Part shown: positions 1 through 6,005 of the stretch, piece by piece
How the letters are laid out: the number at the start of each line of letters is the position of its first letter
How positions within the stretch are numbered: the first letter of the stretch is position 1
From: CAWVWD01 sp965662365
GTDB lineage: Bacteria > Bacteroidota > Bacteroidia > Chitinophagales > Saprospiraceae
NCBI GenBank assembly: GCA_965662365.1
Contig: CBFIHR010000094.1
Span: 1-15,101 of the forward strand
Length of the DNA stretch: 15,101 nt
Reading direction: 5' to 3'
Translations under genes and position numbers: made by a program
The notes under the pieces: model-generated
Database searches by the model: none
Told to the model about the DNA's origin: nothing
The model's input: only the letters and a program-made list of their open reading frames with translations

Positions 1-1
1 C

Positions 2-322
2 TTTGTAATAGGTAATAGCATCAATAATATCGCACTCTATGCAAGGAGTAATAATAGGGATTACATCGAACTACTTAATGTTCATCTTAACGTTAACATG
101 AGAACACCACAACTCGAAAAAGATGCCGTTAAAGTTTTTAATTTAGTGACAGATAGAGTATTCAAAATTATCAACAAAGAGTACACTGATTTGATGGCGT
201 ATGATGTTAAAAACAAGCAAGATTTCACTGTAGAACTAGAGGATTGTATTATTAAATTTAAATTTGAGAGCTCTAGAATAGATGCTTACGATTTAGTAAT
301 TGAAACGAAGCCCGCAAAATAA
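2..322 (+). CDS. 3' end of an unrecognised protein, cut by the left edge
   Basis: An ATG at 98 would give a 74-residue protein, but the same frame is open without a stop from base 2, so this is more likely the last 106 residues of a longer gene that starts before the window. The visible part is a soluble, mixed-charge alternation of hydrophobic and polar residues, with segments such as VFNLVTDRVFKIINKEY and CIIKFKFESSRIDAYDLVI that look like one helix followed by beta strands. There is no signal peptide, membrane segment or motif that I recognise. The stop is TAA at 320-322. A second reading frame that looks coding (304-429) overlaps the end, so a frameshift or a degraded C-terminus is possible. 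Function unknown. Confidence 0.55.
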   Translation, partial: FVIGNSINNIALYARSNNRDYIELLNVHLNVNMRTPQLEKDAVKVFNLVTDRVFKIINKEYTDLMAYDVKNKQDFTVELEDCIIKFKFESSRIDAYDLVIETKPAK

Positions 323-413
323 TCTTTCTGAAAGCATCACATTCATTCAATAAAAACTATTACTTAAAATATATTAGAGAAGGGAAGCATTCGGTTGAGG
401 TTTTGTGGGAGAG

Positions 414-444
414 TTTGAAAGACAACTAAATTTTGGTATTTTTG
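414..444 (+). promoter_or_regulatory. Bacteroidota-type promoter (-33 TTTG, -7 TATTTTTG)
   Basis: TTTG at 414-417, then 19 bases, then TATTTTTG at 437-444. This is an exact match to the TTTG-N19-TAnnTTTG consensus of primary-sigma promoters in Flavobacterium and Bacteroides. It is the only element in the window with both boxes at good spacing. The expected transcription start is near 450, about 23 bases before the ATG at 474 and over 330 bases before the lipoprotein start, so it either serves the small ORF or produces a long leader or small RNA. Confidence 0.55.
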
Positions 445-473
445 AAAAATTGCTTAATTAAAATCATTTAGTT

Positions 474-551
474 ATGAGTAAAATTAATGTTAATGATAGT
501 AATACTAAAAGTAACATCACTTCCCTGAACCTTGACGAATTAACGTGTTAA
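474..551 (+). CDS. Possible 25-residue peptide gene
   Basis: The ATG at 474 opens a 25-codon frame ending in TAA at 549-551. The peptide is polar at first (Asn/Ser/Lys/Asp-rich) and ends ITSLNLDELTC, with a C-terminal cysteine. In favour of a real gene is the consensus promoter that ends 29 bases upstream and an A/T-rich leader typical of Bacteroidota translation starts. The I-x-x-LN-x-x-EL pattern recalls leader segments of Bacteroidota ribosomal peptide precursors (usually followed by GG and a core), but no core, GG or modification enzyme is visible, so this is only a resemblance. It could equally be a chance frame in a small RNA or leader. Confidence 0.25.
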   Translation: MSKINVNDSNTKSNITSLNLDELTC

Positions 552-784
552 AACCATTTCAAAAAAATCACGTTGGAACGATAAGTGTTCAGCGAAATAG
601 TTTATTCTGAAATTTTACAGGCACTGTTTCTCTTATTACGCCTAAAAATATTGATGCATCCGTTTTTTGTACTCTACAAAAATGTTTCCTTCAAACTCCT
701 ATGAATAAAAAATTTCGTTCTATTTTGTATCTTTTGTATAAATTAGCCATTAATACTGTAAGAAACACTAAAACATTCAGAATT

Positions 785-1216
785 ATGAACTTCAAACAAT
801 TGAAACTCTGGGGAATTTTACTTTCTCTTGCGATACTTACGGCCTGTGGATTTCAACATACGACGAATCAAAACGGAGAAGATTTTGACCGTTTTTATAC
901 CAAATTTCATGAAGATGGAGATTTTCAGATGGAGCGAATTGACTTTCCACTAAAAGGGACAACAACTTACTTATCGGAAGGCGGTTCGAAATCTACTTTT
1001 TGGTACAAAGACGACTGGAATATGCACAGTTTGATGTCTGATACTATGGACTTAAATCAAAACTTTATTAGTGCTGATAGCATCATGGTCGATGTGATTT
1101 TTGATGATAAGGCGGTAGGGCTAACTCGATATTTCACTTTACGTGATGGAAAATGGTATTTGACGTATTATTCTGAACATAATCCGATTGATCCTAATTT
1201 TGTAAATCTGAAATAA
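785..1216 (+). CDS. Small exported lipoprotein (possibly DUF4348-like)
   Basis: A 143-residue protein with a type II signal peptide: charged MNFKQLK, a hydrophobic stretch, then the lipobox LTAC with the lipidated cysteine at residue 21. The mature part begins with a polar linker (Gln/Thr/Asn) and contains EDFDRFYTKFHEDGDFQMER followed by IDFPLKG. From memory this resembles the Bacteroidota DUF4348 family, in which a 'DF..F...F..D..FQ..RI.FPL' opening is followed by a small alpha/beta domain. The C-terminal half is aromatic-rich (Trp and Tyr). An ATG at 701 in the same frame would add 28 residues in front of the signal peptide and is rejected for that reason. The role is unknown; the protein is expected on the inner or outer membrane facing the periplasm. 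The gene appears to stand alone. Confidence 0.8.
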   Translation: MNFKQLKLWGILLSLAILTACGFQHTTNQNGEDFDRFYTKFHEDGDFQMERIDFPLKGTTTYLSEGGSKSTFWYKDDWNMHSLMSDTMDLNQNFISADSIMVDVIFDDKAVGLTRYFTLRDGKWYLTYYSEHNPIDPNFVNLK

Positions 1217-1327
1217 ATCGGCTAAACATTAACGTTATTTGACATTTTTTCTGAACGATCGATTCGAAATATGTTAAAACTGAGATTTTTTTTTGAAAAA
1301 AATTAAACCGTTTTGGCAACTTTTTGT

Positions 1328-1335
1328 TAATCTTG
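1328..1335 (+). promoter_or_regulatory. Weak -7-like element before the Nudix-like gene
   Basis: TAATCTTG differs from TAnnTTTG at one base and lies 53 bases before the ATG at 1389. TTTTGG at 1311-1316 is too close (12 bases) to be a normal -33 box, so the assignment is weak. Another promoter may lie in the 1217-1388 gap. Confidence 0.25.
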
Positions 1336-1388
1336 CACTTATGAACATCGTAAGTTATTGATTTTATAATATTATCAACAGCCAAGTC

Positions 1389-1817
1389 ATGTCATCAAAA
1401 GTAAAAGCAGGATTACTGTTATATCGTCAAAAGTCAGAAGGTTTAGAAGTTTACTTAGTTCCAGGAGATGATAATTCCTTACAAATGCCAGAGAGTTTTT
1501 CATTAGAACATCATGAAGCTTTAGAAACTTTCTGTGATAATTTAGAAAAAACATTGGGAATTAGAGTCGAAGTCGAACAGTTGACAGAGTTAGATTTGGT
1601 CAAATGTATGGTTTCTGGTCGTGAGTTTCTGGCTTACGCATTAGAAACGGATTGGGAAAAACTTCCTGATACCAGCAAACGTTACCGCTTCGTTCAAGCT
1701 AATAAAGGCGCTTATTACGCTATCAAAGATGCTTTTAAGCGGGTCATGCCTGCACAATATGCGATGCTGAAAGAATTGGTCGAAATCGTTTCCTCCAGAA
1801 ACATTATGAGATTTTAA
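1389..1817 (+). CDS. Nudix-fold protein lacking the catalytic Nudix box
   Basis: A 142-residue cytoplasmic protein. The opening KVKAGLLLYRQKSEGLEVYLV is the usual first strand pair of a Nudix domain, and the end (AFKRVMPAQYAMLKEL, residues 115-130) matches the helix after the 'A...i.paQ..fl..L' segment of many Nudix hydrolases. The central region, residues 34-58, aligns with the Nudix box GX5EX7REUXEEXGU only in its hydrophobic positions and the late Gly57. The expected G, E, R, E, E and E are Ser36, His42, Asp50, Asn51, Lys54 and Thr55, so the metal-binding glutamates are missing. It is therefore probably not a pyrophosphohydrolase but a binding, regulatory or structural paralogue. The reading frame is intact and of normal length, which argues against a decaying gene. 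A strong hairpin terminator follows the stop. Confidence 0.7.
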   Translation: MSSKVKAGLLLYRQKSEGLEVYLVPGDDNSLQMPESFSLEHHEALETFCDNLEKTLGIRVEVEQLTELDLVKCMVSGREFLAYALETDWEKLPDTSKRYRFVQANKGAYYAIKDAFKRVMPAQYAMLKELVEIVSSRNIMRF

Positions 1818-1833
1818 AAAAGTTGTCATATAA

Positions 1834-1869
1834 AAAAGCCTTGAAGCAAAATATTGCTTCAAGGCTTTT
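1834..1869. terminator. Bidirectional intrinsic terminator, perfect 16-bp stem
   Basis: The arms 1834-1849 and 1854-1869 are perfect inverse complements (AAAAGCCTTGAAGCAA and its complement) around the 4-base loop AATA. On the plus strand the hairpin is followed by TTTT-G-TTTTT, and on the minus strand by a T run from the A tract at 1832-1837. It sits between the convergent Nudix-like gene and the VOC gene and should terminate both. Confidence 0.9.
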
Positions 1870-1892
1870 GTTTTTCGACCCATCACTGATTG

Positions 1893-2951
1893 TCAAAACT
1901 TCGCTCTATTCAACGCCATCGCATTCATCAGCCAGTTCGGCAAATTCTTCTTAGGATCACGTTTTGTTAAGTTAATAGACCATCCGATCGCTGGTACTAA
2001 CGGCACTTTGTGCGTTTCTACAAACTCAATCAAAGTTCCGTCAGGATCTTCCAAATATCCCCAGTGACCATTCGCCTCACCCATATCAAAATCAGGATTA
2101 CTCAACACTGAAAATGGGAAACCAGCTGCTTCACATTCTTTGACCAGCTGATTCATATTATGAATATCAAAACATAAGTGAATATAACCTAAATCGCCCC
2201 AATAACGACCTTCAAAAATAGTATTTGGTGTGCGACTTTTGACTTCTACTAACTCAATTTGGCTTTCGCCCAATAATGGCGTAAATCCGCCGACACGATT
2301 TTCGGTATGCCCTAACAAGACACGACGCATTGTTTCGTTTCCACCTGGCACACCATTTAAACTATCGAATATTCCTGTTGTATCATTCAGTACTTTATCA
2401 TATCCCAAAACATCAGAAAATAACTTTAAAGTCGCTTCGATATTCGATACGCCCAAGGTCGCTCCACAGATTCCACCTATGTCATTTTTCTTTTTAAACC
2501 AAGAATCGAACTCTTTGATTTCCAAAATATTATCAAAAGGATCTTTGATAAAAAAGGCTTTCGAACCGTCAGGATTTTTAATAATATCCGTCAGAATATT
2601 GACCTTTTCAGCTTTTAAGCGATCATAAGATTTTTGAATATTATGAGACTTTATTTTCATAATATTAATACCCAAATCACCAATTTGTACAGGATTTTTG
2701 GGTGGCTGCGGTGTATGTTCCGTATGTTGCCAGATTTCGTAGCCACTTCCACCATTGAGATTCATTGCCAGAATCGCTCGCTTTTGACGAGGTTTTCCGC
2801 CCATATACTTTGCCATGAAAGTCGCTTCGTTGTTATCGTCAAAGACTTGAATATCCGCCTTTAAAACCGTTCCATACCACTTGAAACCTTCTGCGGCATC
2901 TCGCACGCCGACACCAATTTGTTGAATACCGTATATCAATTTTTCCTGCAT
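1893..2951 (-). CDS. Two-domain VOC (glyoxalase/dioxygenase-fold) protein
   Basis: A 352-residue cytoplasmic protein made of two vicinal-oxygen-chelate domains. The first (about residues 3-147) opens LIYGIQQIGVGVRDAAEGF and ends FFIKDPFDNILEIKEF. The second (about 160-315) opens GGICGATLGVSNIEATLKLF and ends GYLEDPDGTLIEFVETHKVP. The 'DP.gn.lE' and 'DPDGT.iEfvE' ends are the classic VOC signature. In the second domain the His of GYIHLCFDI and the Glu of IEFVE could bind metal, but the first-strand His is replaced by Thr (GATLGV), and by Gln in the first domain (QQIGVG), so the metal site may be incomplete. It is not a true 4-hydroxyphenylpyruvate dioxygenase. Substrate unknown. The ATG at 2951 is chosen because the TTG at 2990 lies inside the promoter's -7 element. 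Confidence 0.82.
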   Translation of the reverse strand: MQEKLIYGIQQIGVGVRDAAEGFKWYGTVLKADIQVFDDNNEATFMAKYMGGKPRQKRAILAMNLNGGSGYEIWQHTEHTPQPPKNPVQIGDLGINIMKIKSHNIQKSYDRLKAEKVNILTDIIKNPDGSKAFFIKDPFDNILEIKEFDSWFKKKNDIGGICGATLGVSNIEATLKLFSDVLGYDKVLNDTTGIFDSLNGVPGGNETMRRVLLGHTENRVGGFTPLLGESQIELVEVKSRTPNTIFEGRYWGDLGYIHLCFDIHNMNQLVKECEAAGFPFSVLSNPDFDMGEANGHWGYLEDPDGTLIEFVETHKVPLVPAIGWSINLTKRDPKKNLPNWLMNAMALNRAKF

Positions 2952-2987
2952 TATCGAGTTATTACTTATCAAATTAAAAATAAGCTG

Positions 2988-2995
2988 CAAAGTTA
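2988..2995 (-). promoter_or_regulatory. -7 element of the VOC gene promoter
   Basis: On the minus strand this reads TAACTTTG, an exact TAnnTTTG. Transcription would begin near 2981, giving a leader of about 30 bases to the ATG at 2951. No clear TTG box lies 17-23 bases further upstream. The element excludes the alternative TTG start at 2990. Confidence 0.5.
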
Positions 2996-3028
2996 CGGAA
3001 AATGTAGAACGCAGTGATGTCTCTTTGT

Positions 3029-3052
3029 CAAATTATCTTGATAATAGGTTTG
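3029..3052 (-). terminator. Possible terminator hairpin after the cold-shock-like gene
   Basis: CAAATTATC (3029-3037) can pair with GATAAT (3040-3045) and TTTG (3049-3052) around a tight TT turn and a small bulge. Outer arms AGTGAT (3013-3018) and ATCACT (3053-3058) can extend the pairing over the stop codon. There is no T run after it on the minus strand, so its role in termination is uncertain. Confidence 0.25.
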
Positions 3053-3053
3053 A

Positions 3054-3263
3054 TCACTTTACTTTTCGTAAATCTACCGCACGCCAGCCATGACGATTAT
3101 CTCGAATATTGAATATAACTTTATCACCTTCACTCAGCGTGTCTTGAAAATATTTTTGGTGTGTATAAACCTCTCGGTACGAACCGTCTAAGATTTCTAC
3201 AAAACCAGATTTCTTTGTACTATCGTAATACTTTAAATAACCTTTGAAAATTTGCCCTTCCAT
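3054..3263 (-). CDS. Divergent cold-shock-domain protein
   Basis: A 69-residue protein covering one whole cold-shock (OB-fold) domain. The order of features matches CspA: GYLKYYDSTKKSGFVE aligns with G.VKWFN..KGFGFI (RNP1), EVYTHQKYF with DVFVHFSAI (RNP2), LSEGDKVIFNIRDN with L.EGQ.V.F.IE, and WRAVDLRKV with the last strand A.nV. Key nucleic-acid-binding aromatics are altered: the first Phe of RNP1 is Ser, and the central Phe of RNP2 is Tyr with Gln for the following Phe. RNA or DNA binding is likely but may be weaker or different from a standard Csp. The ATG at 3263 has an A/T-rich leader. The VOC gene downstream has its own promoter, so the two are probably separate transcripts. Confidence 0.7.
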   Translation of the reverse strand: MEGQIFKGYLKYYDSTKKSGFVEILDGSYREVYTHQKYFQDTLSEGDKVIFNIRDNRHGWRAVDLRKVK

Positions 3264-3927
3264 TCTGATATTTTTTTAATCTATTGACAATCACCGTGTA
3301 AATGGAAAATCAAATAAAGGTGTTTAATTTTCTTAATTAAAAGCCAATTACTTAGAATATTTCTAAATAAAAGGGAATTCTAAAATCCTACATCAAGCAC
3401 CGAGGACTCTTCAGTCTTTCGGGAAAAGCACATCAATAAAAGTTTATACAAATTTTTTAAAGAAATATCACTACGAAATAACTTCCTGAAATGTGATGCC
3501 CCGCGTGATAACCGTGAGTATTTTTTATCTTTGTTAACAAAAGTCCTAAAGACTTGAAAATCTTATTTTTTTGTGTTAATATAGTTCAATGGCTATTGTT
3601 TTCTAAAAATAACTTTAAACTATAATTGTGCTATTATTCAAAAGTTTTTGATAGTTACTTTTCCTCACCATATCAATTTTGTAAATCGGTATGGTTCGAC
3701 CAAGGATTTACGAGCAGTTACAATCGTGGATACAAGTGTATTTAAACGAGACAAAGGTGTTTTCACCTTACGCTTTCAGCTTTTATGGTTTATTATAAAA
3801 AATGATACGTTAAATTTTTATACTGTACATGTTTCATATTTGATTAAATCTGAGTTTTGTAAAAAATAGAAAAGAGAAAAGGAAGTTTTTATTAATAACT
3901 ATGACAACAATATATTCCATACAATCC
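3264..3927. other. 664-base non-coding stretch before the PorE-like gene
   Basis: No convincing gene. A TTG-initiated frame at 3648-3869 gives 73 residues without motifs and is not believed. Visible structure: a bulged hairpin at 3400-3422 (CCGAGGACT / AGTCtTTCGG, about 9 pairs with two G-T), an exact -7 element at 3526-3533, a 5-bp hairpin at 3541-3555 (AAGTC / GACTT), and a perfect 6-bp hairpin at 3754-3769 (AAGGTG, TTTT loop, CACCTT). Transcription from 3526-3533 would give a leader of about 390 bases to the next gene, or a separate small RNA. The 3264-3345 part must also hold the promoter of the cold-shock-like gene, which I could not assign. Confidence 0.5.
3526..3533 (+). promoter_or_regulatory. 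-7 element (TATCTTTG) upstream of the PorE-like gene
   Basis: An exact TAnnTTTG match. The expected start of transcription is near 3540. There is no proper TTG box upstream; GTG at 3505-3507 is 18 bases away. It is the best candidate in the long gap for driving the PorE-like gene, which would then have a long leader. Confidence 0.4.
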
Positions 3928-5904
3928 ATGAAAATTTTAAATTACATTTATCGTAGTTTATTAATATTAATATGTTTTACAATTTCACAAACAGCCGATG
4001 CACAACTACTCAGAACCGTAAAAGCGATACGTTCTTTACGAATGGCACAAGCACATATTAATAAAGATGAGTTAAAAGAAGCCAAAATAGAACTGGAGCG
4101 AACCATCAAAATTAAAAATGATTTTGCGATTGCTTATCGAGAGCTGGGTCGAGTCAATTTGGAATTGACAGAATTTGACGCTGCGATTGATGCGTATGAA
4201 AAATCATTTGCACTCGATTCTGCCTTATCTCGTGCCGCTTATTACGAGTGTGGGGAGGCTTATTTTCGACTGAGTAAATTCGATAAGGCAGCGACTTATT
4301 TCAATCGATATGACGTTATGAAAGATGCTCGTTACACAAATGCAAAAAAAGAAGTTGCTTTGGAGTCGAAACATGACAGGCAAGTCGCTACACGAACAGA
4401 AAATTACCTCTTTGCTCTGGATGCCGTTAAAACACCGACGTTGGGCTTAGGGGAAGGGCCTTTTAATTTGGGTAAAAGAATTAACTCGTCACAAGATGAT
4501 TATCTGCCAACGATTTCGGGTGACGGTTTGATTATGGTTTATACGACTCAACAAACTTATAACCCTCTGGGCGTGCCAACTGGTGAAAATATTTTCATTA
4601 GTAAAATGATTAATAACCAATGGACTTTGGGTTCTAATTTTAATTCTACATTAAATACAGAAAATAATGAAGGCATGGCAAAATTCGCTGCAGATGAGCG
4701 TTTCATGTACTTTGCTGGTTGTAGTCGCTCAGACTCAAAGGGCGGTTGTGATATTTATCAGATGCAATTGAATAATATTGATGTTGTAGAAATCAAACCT
4801 TTACAAGGAAAATTAAACTCTGAAGGCTGGGATTCTCAACCATCGATTACCTGTGACGGCACGGTGATGTACTTTGCGAGTAGCCGGGAAGGCGGCTATG
4901 GAGGTTCAGACATTTGGAGAAGTTTCCGACTGAAAGATGGTAGCTGGAGTATTGCCGAAAACCTCGGACCAACGATTAATACGGCTGGTGATGAAGAATC
5001 TCCCTTTATCGCTCCTGATGGAGTAACACTTTATTTTTCTTCGACAGGTCACCCTGGTATGGGCGATGGCGATATTTTTATGACTCGTATTCAGCAAGTC
5101 AATAGCGATAAAGTTTGGGACTGGCTCGAACCCTCTAACTTAGGTTATCCGATTAATTCACCTTTTCAAGAAGTTGGTTTATTTGTAAAAGCAGATGGAA
5201 AAACGGCTTACTATGCTTCGTCAAGATTAGAAGGAGATGGCGGTTTGGATATTTACGAATTTACGCTGCCAGAGCATTATCGACCGTTTGATATGGTTTT
5301 TATTGAAGGACAAGTCAAAGATGAATTTACAGAAAAACCGCTACAAGTAACGCTCGATATTATGCGAAATGGTAAAAAATGGGAATTACAAACAGATGAA
5401 AATGGCTGGTATTTTATGTGTTTACCGACTCAAAAAGCCTACGCTTTTCAGGTTAACAATCCTAATTATGAATACTACATGGAAGCAACTTTTTTACCGG
5501 CTCAAAATAATGCGATTCCGTTCCGTTTCGATATTTCGCTGATCCCCAAAAGACGTACGGTAAAACCAACTCCTACTGGCCCGACCGAGTTGAGCTACGG
5601 CGTTTTCTTTGATTTTGATAATTTTGCCTTAGATGATAAAGCTCGTGGACAATTAAATGAATTGGTTAGAAAACTGGAAACAGAATCTGGTTGGGAAGTT
5701 GAAATTATCGGTTATACCGATGATTCGGGCGATATTGCTTACAATCAAATGCTCTCCGAACAACGTGCGAAAGCTGTCGTGACTTACCTCGAAAATGCCG
5801 GGATTAAAGTCAAAAGTATCAAACAAGAAGGCAAAGGTGCAGTGAAATCTGATACCGATGATAAGGAAAAAAATCGTCGAGTAGAGATTATTATTAGAAA
5901 GTAA
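3928..5904 (+). CDS. PorE-like TPR / beta-propeller / CRD / OmpA protein
   Basis: A 658-residue exported envelope protein. Residues 1-25 are a signal peptide (MKILNYIYRSLLILICFTIS, cleavage at ADA-Q). TPR repeats follow at about 40-130; then a PD40/WD40-like propeller at about 185-450 with repeated blades such as DGTVMYFASSREGGYGGSDI and DGVTLYFSSTGHPGMGDGDI; a carboxypeptidase-regulatory-like domain at about 458-530 (FIEGQVKDEFTEKPLQVTLD, ENGWYFMCLP); and an OmpA C-terminal peptidoglycan-binding domain at 558-658. The OmpA domain has the expected FFDFDNFAL, GYTDDSG (Asp598), N..LSEQRA and KNRRVE (Arg650/651). This is the domain order of PorE, a type IX secretion component that links the secretion ring to peptidoglycan. 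Paralogues with this order are common in the phylum, and PorE is a lipoprotein whereas this one has no lipobox (ILIC), so the assignment is to the family only. The ATG at 3928 is preferred over 3901 because it starts directly at the signal peptide. Confidence 0.85.
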   Translation: MKILNYIYRSLLILICFTISQTADAQLLRTVKAIRSLRMAQAHINKDELKEAKIELERTIKIKNDFAIAYRELGRVNLELTEFDAAIDAYEKSFALDSALSRAAYYECGEAYFRLSKFDKAATYFNRYDVMKDARYTNAKKEVALESKHDRQVATRTENYLFALDAVKTPTLGLGEGPFNLGKRINSSQDDYLPTISGDGLIMVYTTQQTYNPLGVPTGENIFISKMINNQWTLGSNFNSTLNTENNEGMAKFAADERFMYFAGCSRSDSKGGCDIYQMQLNNIDVVEIKPLQGKLNSEGWDSQPSITCDGTVMYFASSREGGYGGSDIWRSFRLKDGSWSIAENLGPTINTAGDEESPFIAPDGVTLYFSSTGHPGMGDGDIFMTRIQQVNSDKVWDWLEPSNLGYPINSPFQEVGLFVKADGKTAYYASSRLEGDGGLDIYEFTLPEHYRPFDMVFIEGQVKDEFTEKPLQVTLDIMRNGKKWELQTDENGWYFMCLPTQKAYAFQVNNPNYEYYMEATFLPAQNNAIPFRFDISLIPKRRTVKPTPTGPTELSYGVFFDFDNFALDDKARGQLNELVRKLETESGWEVEIIGYTDDSGDIAYNQMLSEQRAKAVVTYLENAGIKVKSIKQEGKGAVKSDTDDKEKNRRVEIIIRK

Positions 5905-5909
5905 ATTGA

Positions 5910-5931
5910 ATATTTGATTGATCTCAAATAT
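5910..5931 (+). terminator. Weak AT-rich hairpin after the PorE-like gene
   Basis: ATATTTGA (5910-5917) and TCAAATAT (5924-5931) pair around TTGATC, 6 bases after the stop codon. The stem is only 8 AT-rich pairs and is not followed by a T run, so termination here is doubtful. Confidence 0.25.
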
Positions 5932-5948
5932 ATTCAAAATATATTCAA
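5927..5948. repeat. Two tandem copies of an 11-bp AT-rich unit
   Basis: AATATATTCAA occurs at 5927-5937 and again at 5938-5948, exact and adjacent, in the gap between the convergent PorE-like and barrel genes. It is probably replication slippage in AT-rich spacer. Confidence 0.7.
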
Positions 5949-5951
5949 AAA

Positions 5952-5982
5952 AATGTGCAACCGAAAAAGTCAGTTGCACATT
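5952..5982 (-). terminator. Intrinsic terminator of the TPR/barrel operon
   Basis: AATGTGCAAC (5952-5961) and GTTGCACATT (5973-5982) form a perfect 10-bp stem. Read on the minus strand, the hairpin is followed directly by TTTTTTT (A run 5947-5953), 24 bases after the stop of the barrel gene. On the plus strand there is only a weak T tract, so it mainly serves the minus strand but may act for both. Confidence 0.85.
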
Positions 5983-6005
5983 CTTAAAATAATTTATGAC
6001 TATTT

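Larger units (their letters stand above)
323..784. other. 463-base stretch with a promoter and possible mini-gene
   Basis: No full-size gene fits here. The stretch holds a coding-like fragment ending at 429 (frame open from 304; it reads YLKYIREGKHSVEVLWESLK before the stop), a well-formed Bacteroidota promoter at 414-444, a 25-codon ORF at 474-551, and about 230 bases of AT-rich DNA leading to the lipoprotein start at 785. An upstream in-frame ATG at 701 would add 28 residues to the lipoprotein, but it would bury the signal peptide, so I treat 552-784 as leader. A near-match to a -7 element (TATCTTTTG, 728-736) is present there but has one extra base. Confidence 0.5.

Noticed and set aside
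701..784. 28-residue extension of the lipoprotein from the ATG at 701
   Set aside because: It would place a basic, non-signal segment before a clear lipoprotein signal peptide.
2230..2864. Long open frames on the plus strand opposite the VOC gene
   Set aside because: They are antisense shadows of a well-supported gene, with unnatural composition and no motifs.
2952..2990. Thirteen-residue N-terminal extension of the VOC protein from a TTG start
   Set aside because: The TTG lies inside an exact -7 promoter element and the extension is not part of the conserved domain.
3399..3423. CGAAAGACTGAAGAGTC on the minus strand resembling parts of a hammerhead ribozyme core
   Set aside because: The required CUGAUGA and GAAA elements are not in the right order or spacing, and there are no supporting stems.
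3648..3869. A 73-codon frame starting at TTG in the gap before the PorE-like gene
   Set aside because: TTG start, no motif, no promoter at a suitable distance, and it contains the hairpin at 3754-3769. It looks like chance.
4906..5097. Antisense frame inside the PorE-like gene
   Set aside because: Shadow of the propeller-coding region; no promoter or motif.
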